Shown piece by piece: positions 1-11,026 of a DNA stretch of 64,000 nucleotides. Numbering within the stretch: position 1 is the stretch's first letter; each line of letters starts with the position of its first letter. The position numbers were made by a program, and so were the translations under genes. Source of the stretch: Alligator mississippiensis. Its lineage: Eukaryota; Chordata; Crocodylia; Alligatoridae. The notes under the pieces were generated by a model. It worked only from the letters and a program-made list of their open reading frames with translations. It searched no databases and was not told the DNA's origin. Location: the NCBI RefSeq assembly GCF_030867095.1, contig NC_081831.1, positions 68,028,716 through 68,092,715 of the forward strand, written 5' to 3'.

Positions 1-485
1 GCCCCGGCGCGGCCGGCGGCGCTGAGCAGCACCCCTCCCCTCCCCGGCCCGGCCATGAACTGCAGCGAGTGGCGGCGGCTGCGGGCGCTGCTGGAGAAGC
101 TGCTGCGGGAGCTGCCGGGCGCGGGCAACGCCACGGGGCCGGGGCCGGGGCCCGGGGCCGGGGCGGGCGCGGACGCGTCTCTCTACATCTTGCTGATCAT
201 GATCTTCTACGGCAGCCTGGCGGGCGCGCTCATCCTGGCCTACACGCGCTCCCGCAAGCTCGAGTCCAAGCACGACCCCTTCCACGTCTACATCGAGCGC
301 GACTGGGGCCCGCGCGCCCGCCCCGACGGCCCCGACGACGCGCCCGGCCCCGAGCCCGGCCCCGGCCCCGGCCCCGGCCCCGGCCGCCCGCTGCCCTGAC
401 GGAGCCGGGAGCTGCCCCGCTGCGAGGGCGGCTCACGTGCGGAGTCTTCGGGGACGGGGCGGTGACTGACCCCGCCTGCGGACTT
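1..485. promoter_or_regulatory. CpG island covering the KCNE5 5' region and coding exon
   Basis: The first 480 bases are very GC-rich and dense in CG dinucleotides, and composition falls abruptly to AT-rich after about position 500. This is the usual signature of a vertebrate CpG-island promoter. The transcription start is outside the window or within the first 54 bases; no TATA box is visible. Confidence 0.75.
55..399 (+). CDS. KCNE5: KCNE5, potassium voltage-gated channel accessory (beta) subunit
   Basis: Encodes 114 residues with the KCNE layout: extracellular N-terminus, one membrane segment, cytoplasmic tail. Known family role: plasma-membrane beta subunits that modify gating of Kv channels such as KCNQ1. 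The N-terminus MNCSE and the block LYILLIMIFY (residues 43-52) followed by LAGALILAYTRSRKLE match mammalian KCNE5 (KCNE1L) as I recall it. N-glycosylation sequons are at N2 (NCS) and N25 (NAT); the membrane helix is about residues 43-63. The start is the first ATG, in a good context (GGCCATGA), and its MNCSE agrees with the family. The coding region is one exon, as in mammals. The tail is unusual: after conserved ERDWGP it becomes an almost pure Pro-Gly run ending RPLP, and the protein is shorter than the human one (about 142 aa). It is convergent with NXT2. Identity is confident; the effect of the changed tail is unknown. Confidence 0.95.
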   Translation: MNCSEWRRLRALLEKLLRELPGAGNATGPGPGPGAGAGADASLYILLIMIFYGSLAGALILAYTRSRKLESKHDPFHVYIERDWGPRARPDGPDDAPGPEPGPGPGPGPGRPLP

Positions 486-1255
486 GGGCATTGAGGGGGG
501 TTCACTGCTGTTTCAGAGGAAGGAGTGACAACGCATCATGCCAAAGGCCAGTCCCAGCAACTCGGCTGTCAATAGCCACGGTCATTTGGGCTGGACACTT
601 CTCTATGTGCCTGAGCCCCCCTCAGCCCGCGGAGGACGGTTGGTCTGATAGTGAAAGCGCCCTAGGTCTGGGAGACAACACTGCCTTGCACAAGGTCTGC
701 AGCCTTCAGCAACCAGCAGCGGTAGCATGCTCCTGTGAAGTGTGCGCCGAAATCCTTCACAGAGACCAGTACAGGACCAGGTAAATATTAGTTTTCTACG
801 TAGAGACAGCGCTACACCTTCACCTCCGCTCTTGTAACAAACTGAAGTGTCCTTTCCCGGGAATTGTCACGATGACCAGAGCCAAGTTCTTGTTAAATTG
901 TAGGACCAGGTTATGAATATACTACCAGAGCAGAGGTTTCCAAGCAGTGGTATGCGTTAACAGATTTATTATAGTTACAATATACGACAAAAATTTGCTG
1001 GCAGTTTTTAAGGTTGAACTGAAGGATTTGTTGGTGGTACTTAAAGCTGTATTGTTTTCAATTGGCGGTGTGCTTGGGAACTGCTGCCCTGGAGGGAAGC
1101 TTTATGATCAGAGCCACCATGATCTGACCGAGGTAAGGGCTCCAGGGTCGGCATGTTTAAGACGCGTGTCCCTGGTACCGCTGCCATTCACAAAGCCTGC
1201 GCTAAAGTTGCCAACTCTGCCCACCCCCCTCAGGCAGGGGCTTGGACTAGACGAG

Positions 1256-1510
1256 CCGTTCTCAACCTTTTTTGTAGCAGGACCCAGCACCGTAAACAGC
1301 GATGGCCAGTCCCAACCCAGTGAATAGTTTAAGTAGCTAGCCTCCTGCTAGCCTGCAAGAGGAAGCCCATGCTTTCCCCATCTTTTTCCATGATTGTTCA
1401 CAACCCTTTTATATTAGTCATTTTTGGGTTGTGAAAAAGGCTGAACTAGATGACCTCTGAAGGTCCCTTCTGGCCTTGCCTCTGCCTCTAGGATTTCTAT
1501 GAAGTTCATG
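1256..1510 (+). repeat. hAT-like end joined to a CR1-type 3' tail
   Basis: GCCGTTCTCAACCTTTTTT at 1256 resembles the end of hAT-type elements that start CAGTGGTTCTCAACC. From about 1441, ACTAGATGACCTCTGAAGG, then a GGTCCCTTC block and ATTTCTATGAA match the usual 3' tail of CR1 elements. Both pieces are short and decayed. Confidence 0.5.
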
Positions 1511-1821
1511 AGAGGCAGATTCTGTAGCAGGGAGTGTGGTCAAAGCATCCAGAAAAAAGACAACACCCCCCACCCCCACCCAAGACAGACCAGATCCACG
1601 CTACAAGGTCCTCGTCCAAAGATTTTTCCAGTATCATCAGAACACTGAACTGTCCCTTCCCGCCGCATATATGCCATAAGCAGCGTCACATAACCGGAGA
1701 AGGGAGAGTTATGACACTTTATTGCCATTGTACAGTCCTTGCCTCAGAGTTTAGGCACCCATCTCAGCTCTGTTTGCGTGTCACCCAGTCCTGGGCTACT
1801 GGCTTTTAACTGTTACGCACA

Positions 1822-1827
1822 AATAAA
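1822..1827 (+). terminator. Candidate KCNE5 poly(A) signal AATAAA
   Basis: AATAAA hexamer on the plus strand 1.4 kb after the KCNE5 stop. The signal is canonical, but its use is inferred. Confidence 0.4.
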
Positions 1828-1850
1828 AGTTAGATGCCCACTAGCAATTT

Positions 1851-3529
1851 GTCTCTGGCAAACTACTAACCTAGTAGGCATTCAGCTACCATTGTGATGG
1901 GTGCCACACAATCCCTAGCTCGATGGGAGAGGAGAGTACAATCAGAATGAAAAGACAGCTATTTGCAAAAGCAGCTGTGCAGTGTATAGTTGCACACACA
2001 AAAGCAACAATGCTCATAATAGAAACTATTTTTGCAACTAAACTAGGTGTGCTTTCTGGCCATCCACCTAGTAAGCACCTCTGTAAGGAGAAAGCATTTG
2101 CTACTTGCTGCTACCCTACATGCAAAAAAAGGTCATACTGGATACATACAGCCATACTACCCCCAGCCCTGGGCTGCGTCTCCTCCTCAGCACACGCACA
2201 CAAACCACGTCTGTTATGCTACATCTGGGCCTGAGGGGCAGGATTTAACCCTGCAAATATAATTCCTGAAAGAGAGAAGTACAAAATGTCCTGCCAAGTA
2301 ATCTGCAAATGTTTGTACTATTGAAACATCTGCTAATTCAGCTATTAAAAAGGTGTAAATAGAACAGTATATAGTCAGGAAGAAATCTGGAATCCCTGAG
2401 AGCTATTAAGAAATCATGTTTTAGAACTGTATATTTATTCTTCGCAACTAAAGTTCATTTAGATCCCAAGTAATACGATTACACTAGCATGGACATGCAC
2501 ATGTTGATTTTACACAGACATGCACTCACCTGTGTACACACGCACACAATATCTCAACATATAAGTTTAAAAAAAAATTAAAAGCAGAGGTCTCAGTGGT
2601 GATCTACAAAAGACTCCTTACTTATGCAAAAGGGCTACCAAGGATTTGATACTGAGCATTTGCAGACGCATGTAGAATCACACTCTGGAGAGAGCAGTAA
2701 AGATAGCAGGTGCCTTTCCCAAGCACTGAAAACACCTTACCTCAAAACACTGCTTGCCTATTAGTCTTCACACACACAACTACATAATAGCTCTATGGCA
2801 CCTTTCAAAGTGCAGTAGAAACTTTAGTTTCTGTTCATGAACTTTGCAAATAAGCAAGAACTGACAATGCACTGAACAAATGCATCAAATCTTCGGCTGC
2901 ATTCATATCCTGACAATTTTCTAGTTACATTACTACTAGCAAAACCATGTATGGTCTCCAGCTGCGGCTCCTAGTCCAATCCTTTTGCTTCTCCGTGTCC
3001 CTGTGAATTGAGGGTGACACTTCATGGAACATATTGAGGCTTGTTCAGTGACACTGAAAAAAAAATGGCTGGTTTTTACACAGTAATGTTCTCACCGAGT
3101 TCTTTTAAACTGGATAAAAATATTTCTATTAAAAAAAAAGGTGTACACGACCATTTTTGACAGGAAAACAGCTCTCAAAGTAATTATCAGTGTCCCATTA
3201 GTACTTGGAAAGATGCATCATTATTAACATTTTTAAAGCCTCAAAGGACTATTATTTATCACTATCTACTCTGCCCTCCAACATAACTCCAGCTATAAAT
3301 CTCATGTTGAAATTAAACATGTTTAAAAGGCAGTCCTTCTGATATCTGTCAAGATGGACACATCAGCTTTCCTGGAATACAGTAAGCTTTCCTACTATGA
3401 AAGGATACCGCTAAGTTTTTCTGGTAAAAAGCAGCTGTGCAACAGATGATCATCATCAGCCAAGAGACATGTTTAGCAATAATTCAACTCTCTAAACAAG
3501 ACTGGATTCTAGAGCCATCGTGGAAATTT
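1851..3529. other. AT-rich intergenic sequence
   Basis: No coding exon, RNA gene or repeat family recognised. Open frames here are short and unlike known proteins. Confidence 0.6.
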
Positions 3530-3655
3530 AATTCTTGGAAATTTTCAAGAGGACAGCAGACGCTTGGCTGGGATGGTTTGCTGAGGGATGATCCTGACTA
3601 CATGACCTTGAGAGGTCCCTTTCAACCCTACTTTCTTACGATCCTAAGATCAGTT
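3530..3655 (+). repeat. CR1 3'-end fragment
   Basis: TTTTCAAGAGGACAGCAGAC is followed by a GGCTGGGATGG block, GAGGTCCCTTTCAACCCTAC and TACGATCCTAAGATC. The order matches the 3' end of the longer CR1 copy at 32.9-33.07 kb (TTTTCAAGAGGAGGCTGGAC, then GGTCCCTTCCGACCCTAA, then TATGATAC repeats). Confidence 0.65.
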
Positions 3656-4811
3656 TGCCTTTATGTTTATGAACTACTTACCATCTAACTGATTAACCAG
3701 GACTGGTGAGACCACCCCATAACACATAACAAGCACTATTCATTCCCAAACCTTATAAAACTTTTTGTATTATGAATACTGAGCAGTTTAAAACTTTATG
3801 GACATACGGAACCCAGCTGTGACTAAATATTAAATTGGCTGACATACCATTCTGCACTACTCCAGGCATCCAGTGTGTTATTTCTGGTAGTTGTGGCCCC
3901 TACTCCATTCTTACCCATGTTACGTTATAAATTATAAAAATGGAAGGGTGGAACAACAAAGTTGTTTCCTGCAAAGTGTTGCATATCTTGTCCCTATTGG
4001 CTCTGCAGGAAAGCCACTATCCATCACATCCAGGAGCAGCTGGGAAGACTCAGCATCCAAAAGGAACAGGCTAGAAGCTGGGTGAGGTCCCGATGTTGAG
4101 AATGTGCAAATGACCTGACAAAACCTTTCAAAGTAGCTGAGAATGACTGGGGGCCTCCTACAGACATTTGGGTCTGTAAGAGGAAAAAAGGATCCTAGTA
4201 CAAACAGTTACAGACCAGTCCATCTAGATAAGCAGAAAATGTACAGGATGCCATCTGGTATAGTCATCACGAAAAAGGTTCTTCAGACTATTAATGCAGG
4301 CATGACATAGGAACGACCATAATTCATTCCGGTTCAAGGCCTATTTTTAGACTGCATAATGTTTGCACACTAGAGTTTAAATTTACACTTTTTTTCTGGT
4401 ATAACATAACCAATACCTCTGACAGACCAATCTCCATATATGAGAACTTGTCACTTTGTGGTGAGGGTCTAGCGGGCTACAAGAGATGTGGGGGTCTCAG
4501 TTTAATACCAATCAGTGGGGTATTCACATCACAAAAGCCAGAGACATGTGCTCAACCTAAGCAGAGGCAAATAGCCTCTCCTTAGAGTGGTGCTCAGCCA
4601 GTAGCTTAGATAAGGAAAGCAGACCCTGCAATTTTACATGCCTCTCTTAGCACCATGCCAATATGCCTTAGTTACAGGATGGCAATTCAGTCCCTGTAAT
4701 TCATATTCAGTGATTGGACTCTGAAGATGCCAATACAGGTTTCCCACATTTTATGCAGTAGACGCATTCCCAGAAAACTGAATAACTTGAATTTGCTAAA
4801 GGGAACCCAGT
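3656..4811. other. Intergenic, nothing recognised
   Basis: Single-copy looking AT-rich sequence between a CR1 tail and the fold-back element. No gene or RNA seen. Confidence 0.6.
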
Positions 4812-5570
4812 TTATAAGGTAACAAATAGGGATACGTTCCCACAGCAGTGAGGGAGGGAATGGGGTTGGAGCTACAGAAGGGGGGGGGGGGGGGGGGGGG
4901 AGGGGCGCAGCATGGCACAGCCCAGCAGCTGCAGGCAGGTGGCATCGGGGCAGCTGCAGCAGGGAGGAAAGCAGAGGGAACTGTCACTGGGTGTAGGGCA
5001 TGGGATGGGGGGGGGACGCAGCTCTTGCTGCTGCATACACCCCAGGAGGGCTGCTGGCTATGCCAGGCTCTTCGCGGTGGGCATGTGCCCCCAGATCTGT
5101 GCACGGGATGAGGGCAGGCTGGGGCCAGCAGCAGCACCAGGCTCTTCCCAGCAGGGGACTGTGCCGCGCTGCACTTGGGGCAAGCAGTGGTGCTGGGAGG
5201 GGAGGTTGCGGGGAGGGCTCTGGCAAATTTTAGGGTAGCTGCAGCCTCCCTCCCAGTGCCACTGCTGCCTGCCCCAAGTACAGGGTGGCCTGACCCCCAA
5301 CGGGAAAAGCCCAGTGCTGCCACTGGCCCCAGCCTGCCCTTGTCCCATGCACAGATTTGGGGGCACATGTCACCCAGGAAGACCCAGCACAGCCCTCCCA
5401 GGGTGCACGTATTAGCAAGAGCCACATCCCCCTACCCCACACCCACTGACAGTTCCTTCTGCTTTGCTCCTTGCTGCAGCTGCCCCAGGAGCAGACAATG
5501 CCACCTACCTGCAGCTGCTGGGCTTTGCTGCACCCCTCCCCCGTGTCCCTTCCTCTACAGGCTTACCTCA
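4812..5570. repeat. Fold-back element (large near-palindrome)
   Basis: Two inverted arms meet near 5228 (around GGCAAATTTTAGGG). The left arm is about 4890-5225 and the right about 5232-5545. Example pairs: CAGCCCAGCAGCTGCAGGCA at 4918 against the reverse complement of TACCTGCAGCTGCTGGGCTT at 5507, and GGCAGGCTGGGGCCAGCAGC against its counterpart near 5325. Weaker pairing extends outward to AT-rich ends near 4812 and 5570. It contains a run of 21 G (4880-4900). Long frames on both strands here are a by-product of GC-rich inverted sequence. It is probably a non-autonomous DNA transposon with long inverted ends; the superfamily is not determined. Confidence 0.75.
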
Positions 5571-8344
5571 CATAATGAATTTACCTCCAGTATCATGAAT
5601 TTTGAGTGTATAAAGGGTAATCATGTAAGAGCAAATTTGCATATACAGAACCTGCAAAAAGCAAAGGAAACCTGTATGCATGTTTGATTATATTATTGCA
5701 ACTACCCTCTTAAAGCAGTAATAAAGTGCCAATAACTTTGGATATATTCACTTATCCATCATTATAAGACTATCAGTTTACTAGCTCCTTCCCAGGAAGG
5801 AAAACAGAACGGAGGTTACTTCAGCATTTGGTCAGGAGGATGCATCACAAACAATTGGATTATTCCCACCCTGCTCCTTCCCACGTACCTTTACTAATAA
5901 CACAGCAGAAGCACATGCAGGCCCCAGTCAGAGATGAGAATGCCACATGGCACGACCTCTACGTACAAAAGTGCATCTTATTTTTAAGCTTTTGAGACAA
6001 GGGTTTTATACCACTCCTGCTCCTTTAGAGAGCAGGTAAAAGGGCCAGTGATATGATAAGATTGCACTGGAGCAAGCACCAGACAACAGCCATAGTGCCC
6101 CTAAGGACACCTACACAGGGCCAGCCCAGCACGTAATGTGCATTAGAAGCCACAGCTCTTCCCATATTCTACCATACTGTGGCCCATAGGTCAGCTTCAA
6201 GTCACTGCTGCAACTCAGGTGAGCCCCTGGGCTGTTTAAGGTCAGCCTGAAACCTCTCCCAGGACAGGTCTGGGTCAGAATGATGCAGAATGTGACAAGG
6301 ACAGGATCGCTCCCACAATGCCTCAGGGTGGCAAGCTCTCTGCTGCACTTCTAAAAACCAAATCTCCCTTTTGGTGTTTAGGATCTTATTTAGTACCAGG
6401 ATTTTATGGGTCCAACATCCTTACTGCTACGGAGTTTAGGGCATTTGAAGGATATCAGCACCTACCTGTAGGCTTGTCACATTAATAACCAAATTGGTCT
6501 GCTTTTCTCTGTTATTATTTTAAATGTTAGCATCAGCTTAATATGCACAGAGTTCCTGCATTGATGGTTCCTTGGATGAGTGCCTGTAAGAGACAGGACA
6601 GCTCAAGCACAGCAGTTTATTCTTAGGGATAAATATTTACAGTCCAAGCATTTTGCAAATGACATGTTTGGCTTTATCTACATTTGTGGGATGTCAATAT
6701 AAACTTAAATTCTTCATAAAGGAACATTCTTGAGCAATTTTATTTCTCACCAGTCAAAGGTTACTTACTTCTATCATTCTACATAATGCTAATGCCAAGA
6801 ACAGGTTGTGGTGACTGCTCAAACAAGAAATGCCACCTTGTTACTGCAGAAGTAGGCCTTGTTGTACAGTATTTTAGGCAGCAACTGAAGCTCTTAACTC
6901 CTGGATGGCTGCACATTAAACACCTTTTAAGTGGTTTAAAGCACTCATTATCTGGCTTAAAGTTACACCACTCCAGGGCAAGATTCTCTCTAATCCACCT
7001 AATTTTGCTCTTGTTCCATTAAGGTGCGGCCACTTCCCACAACTATTTCACCCAAGTCGAAGTCCTCCAGCATCCCAGGATGCAGTGGGCGAGTAGGGAC
7101 CCCAGGAACACTGGGCAGAGTGGAGTCCCAGAGCACCCAGAGGCCACAGTGACTCCTACTGCCACCTGGACCGGCTCACTGCTCCTGTCAGTGCAGGACG
7201 GCAAGTTCTGGAGACAAAAAGCAATGCCACTTGAGCTCCTAGGGGGCTGATCCTTTTTTCTCTGCAACTCACCCCCCGCTACACTGCCACTGGCTGGGCT
7301 GTTGGCTGGTCAGGAGCCACCTGAACTCTGGAGAAAAAAGATCAGGCCCCACAGAGCTCAAGCAGGAAGTCAGTCCAGGAACTGGTGGGAGGCACCGCAG
7401 CTACTAGAGATAGTGAAGAGCTCTCTCAGAAGCTTAGCTTTAGGATTCACAGGAATATTTATAACCCCTTTTTTTTTTAAACCATCACATTAGCTCTCTT
7501 ACTTTCCCATACTCTTTTTTCGATGGATTTCTCTCTTGAAAATCCCCACTTGAATCCTACCCACCTTATTTTTTAAATGGACTTATCTTACATGCATTGA
7601 GTAAGTACAGCAAGCTGGTCCTGCCCTTGCTCACCAAGCCTCTAGTGGCAAGTCACAGCTATGCATGGGAAGGACAATCGGATGCTGTTTCACCCTAGGG
7701 TGCACCTGCTCCACTAAACCAAACAACACTAAGCCTATTAACATTTGTGCAGCTTACAGCAGCAGGTGCAACAAGACCCAGTTGATATCACAGTCAAAGA
7801 GCAGACACAGTGACAGGTCTGTTCTGCAATGCTTCAATACTCAAGTAACTCAATGGCAAGTAACTCAAAGCCCAAGACCAAACCCAAATAGTAAAGATTA
7901 AAAGCCAGTGTTGTTTCCTGCACTTTAATCTGGTAAGAAAACACTATGAAAATTTGTAATAAAAAACAAAACAGATAAAACAGTAACTTATTTAAAAAAG
8001 AAACCCCTGTAAGAGGTCCTAAACAGTTTCAAAAGCTTACAAGATATATTCAAGCTATGTAAGTTTGTGGCAAGCCATTTTGATGTTAAAACACTTCTCT
8101 GTTTACATACAATTCCCTCAGCAGATGTGGACACAGCCAACTCATCACTTATGGTTAACCATCAAGACTACAAGGCTCCACTCCAAGAAACAGCAGCACT
8201 AGTATTTTAAGTTAAATTTGTTGCTTTCCTCCTTTCAGCCTGCCACAATACAACTAGAACGGCAAACAAAGAAAGATTAGTGTGCAATACCAGAGAAATC
8301 AGGTAAGCAAAACAGCTGCAGGTATCAAGTCTTCAAATGCCACA
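5571..8344. other. Intergenic, no gene seen
   Basis: Between the fold-back element and the likely 3' end of NXT2. A GC-richer patch at 7025-7270 has an open frame on the minus strand but no recognisable protein. An alternative minus-strand AATAAA lies near 6614. Confidence 0.5.
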
Positions 8345-10847
8345 AGATATTACTTGACAGTGATTTTTATTGTGGCTGTTTTAGTGATTTACAATCCTTA
8401 ATGGCAAATAAAGGAATGAGGATGTTTGAACTTCTAATACAGTTTAGTTTGTGTGATTCTGTAAGGATGAGGGAAAAAAAAAAAATAAAAAAAATCAAGG
8501 ACTCTGTCCTATAGCAGGTATTGCTCCAATTGCCTTGATACAGGACCCTTCTCACTGCAAGGGCAAACCCAAAAAGCAAACACCTAAATTATGGATCTAG
8601 TGAAAGTACAGTGACAAGAGAACAGAGTAGCAGACAAGCATTCATCTCTGGAGTGGAATTTTGCTTCCTCCAATTTTCCAGAAATCTAAGCAACAGACCA
8701 GATGCACTTCCCACTGTGATTGTTGCACAAAACAGGATGGAAAGTTTTGTTTGTACAACCAGGATAGTATGTGAAAAATACTACATTTAAAACTAGCAGG
8801 AAACTTTAAGAATAATTTTTTTCTTTGAAATTATTTTAAAAAGGGAAAAAAATAAAATAAAGATCGAGACTCTCTCTAGATTACTGCTAGTTAAAACTGT
8901 ACCATTTCCCCAGTAAATTACAGTATCTACCTTGCTAGACAGTTAGATCTTGCACTATTTTTAGTATTTCTCTTCTCTCTCAAAGGCATAGTTCCTTGGT
9001 GAAATACTACAGGGAAGCCATCTTTTTTTAAATATAGGTGCCCAGTTTACTAATTTTTTTCCTTTCTGATGCAAGTCATGAGACTCTCTAGATGAAATAA
9101 AAACCAACTAGTTTATCTTAATATCAAAATATGCCATTGTGTATTCTTTAGAGATTAACATAATTTTAACATATGGTTTATTTTCACAGTTTTCTGGTTA
9201 TAAGATATTAAAGTAAATTGTCCAGTCACATTACTTTTCAATTAAAAAGGCTGTATCAGCTATGTGAATATCCAAAGTATCTGTCAAGAATACTTACATT
9301 CAGGACAGAACTACAAGTAGCCATCCCATATTTTCAGTTACAAGCAGATACACATATTTTGTTTTCACACGTCGACTGAACTTCAAACCTTTTAATTCTG
9401 CTCAACTTAAAAAGGCAGAAGTTTGAATACAAAACATACTGCCATTCTGAGATCTACAATGTTCATTCAGAGTAAGGCAGGCTACCTTCTAGCCTTTAAA
9501 GTACTAAGATTTTCTTTGAAAAACAAAATCTATAAAACATAGTAATTTTAAAATTTTGATGAATATTCAAGAAATACAAAGCAAAGTACATAAGAGATAC
9601 ACTTATGAAAGTTTCAGTCAAACTTTGGAACAAAAAAAAATTCTCTTCCTTCATGCAGAAAGGTTAACCTTCCAGGATCATGGCACTCAAAGCATCTATT
9701 CTGATTAGCTGCACCAAAGAGCTGAATGCCATACAGTACAGTTTCAGTATCAATTTCTCATCACAGTGCTTCCTGAAAGGGTTGAAACAAAACCTTTGAA
9801 CTTCAAGATGGAAGAAAAAAGTTGGAAAAAAAAAAAAAAAAAAAAGAGTAATTCTGTCCTTCATAGTAACAATGGAATTATTAGCTACATAAGACAGAAT
9901 GACGTAGCTGATCGGTAAATAGCTTATACTGCAGTCACCTTGATGGGCTTATCCTTTATCATGGCATACAGCATAGATGCTGCTGTAGGGGACTTAACAG
10001 CTGAATTATTCAGCACCGCTTATATTTGGATCAACATAGGTTATCCTAACCAACTATTAGGAGGTTAAGATACGATATTAAGTCAAGTGTTGCAGTTCTT
10101 ATACACCAAGGAAAGTAAACAATAGTTTTAGAGCAGATTTCCCCCACCTGAGTTTACTCGCATACAAAAGCTATACTTTCAGAGGCAGCTGAAAACATGA
10201 CTTGCCCATCCTGCCCATCATCCTACCAGTCCCAACTCATATTCACTGACAACACTTCCATTCCCTACAATTTTGAGACTGGACTTCTACCTAGCTACTA
10301 GGAAAGAAATTATTTAGAAAAAAACTTCCTCTAAAAAAGTTGCTCAATTAAGTTCAAGGCTCAGAAAGTGGTTTTAACTTTCATATAGACATGTTCTGAG
10401 GAAGAAATTCTATTTCTCACTGTCATAGTGTATATCTTCTTCAAACAAGGAAAAACACTGCTTATGAAAGGTGATGTTTATAAACCAAAATGACTGAACA
10501 TGTTTGGACAGGACTGTAGTAAGTGAATTCAGTGTCCAAGTAGGGGAGACTTCAGCACTCAAGAGGATGTAGAAGAGTTCCTAAAGTGCCAGCATAACCA
10601 CATGTAAGGCAACCCCACACATGTGAATCACAGTTCAGTGCCTGGAGTATTTCATGATGGTCCAATTAATTTTAGGAAACTTCCTCCAACTTAAAGCGTC
10701 TGCCATTCAGTCCATGGTTGCTGGGAAACTACAGAGAGACGGTTGTGCAGTACTTCCAAAACGAACGGAACAGGAGAAGAGATAACGTTTGTCCAGACAG
10801 CTAAACTCACATAATGCAGAGGGAAAGCGATCGCTTTTCAATTGCCA
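8345..10847 (-). other. NXT2: Probable NXT2 3' UTR
   Basis: From the NXT2 stop to the minus-strand AATAAA at 8371-8366 is 2.5 kb of AT-rich sequence with no coding potential. The extent is inferred from the poly(A) signal. It carries several A/T runs, for example an A-run ending near 9845. Confidence 0.45.
8366..8371 (-). terminator. Candidate NXT2 poly(A) signal AATAAA
   Basis: TTTATT on the plus strand, so AATAAA on the minus strand, 2.48 kb downstream of the NXT2 stop. Use is inferred. Confidence 0.4.
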
Positions 10848-11026
10848 CTAACTGGCCCAGTCCTGAAAGCGGAAACAGTCACTTGCGATTTTCCATACTG
10901 GGTTGTTAGGGGTGGCTTGTGCTGTCAATAAGAAATTCTGGTTGAAGTAACGTTGCTTGTTGCCATCAAATTTTACTGTCCCACAAGTCACAACAAGTAC
11001 CGTCATCTGGCTTTGCGTAGCTTGCT
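10848..11026 (-). CDS. NXT2: NXT2 coding exon 4 (C-terminal)
   Basis: 179 bases, from the AG that completes a split GAG codon to the TAG stop. A T/C-rich tract and TGTAAAG precede it. It encodes [29 protein letters not shown] and the C-terminus FRFQDWAS. An in-frame upstream ATG in the intron is not the real start. Confidence 0.95.

Larger units (their letters stand above)
400..1850 (+). other. KCNE5: Probable KCNE5 3' UTR
   Basis: No further coding exon follows the KCNE5 stop. The first convincing poly(A) signal on the plus strand is AATAAA at 1822-1827, which would give a 3' UTR of about 1.45 kb. This is inferred from the signal alone. An old repeat piece (1256-1510) lies inside it. Confidence 0.4.

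Noticed and set aside
69-494. Overlapping 141-aa frame in the KCNE5 region
   Set aside because: A different frame of the same GC-rich exon; the KCNE5 frame has a membrane segment and clear family match.
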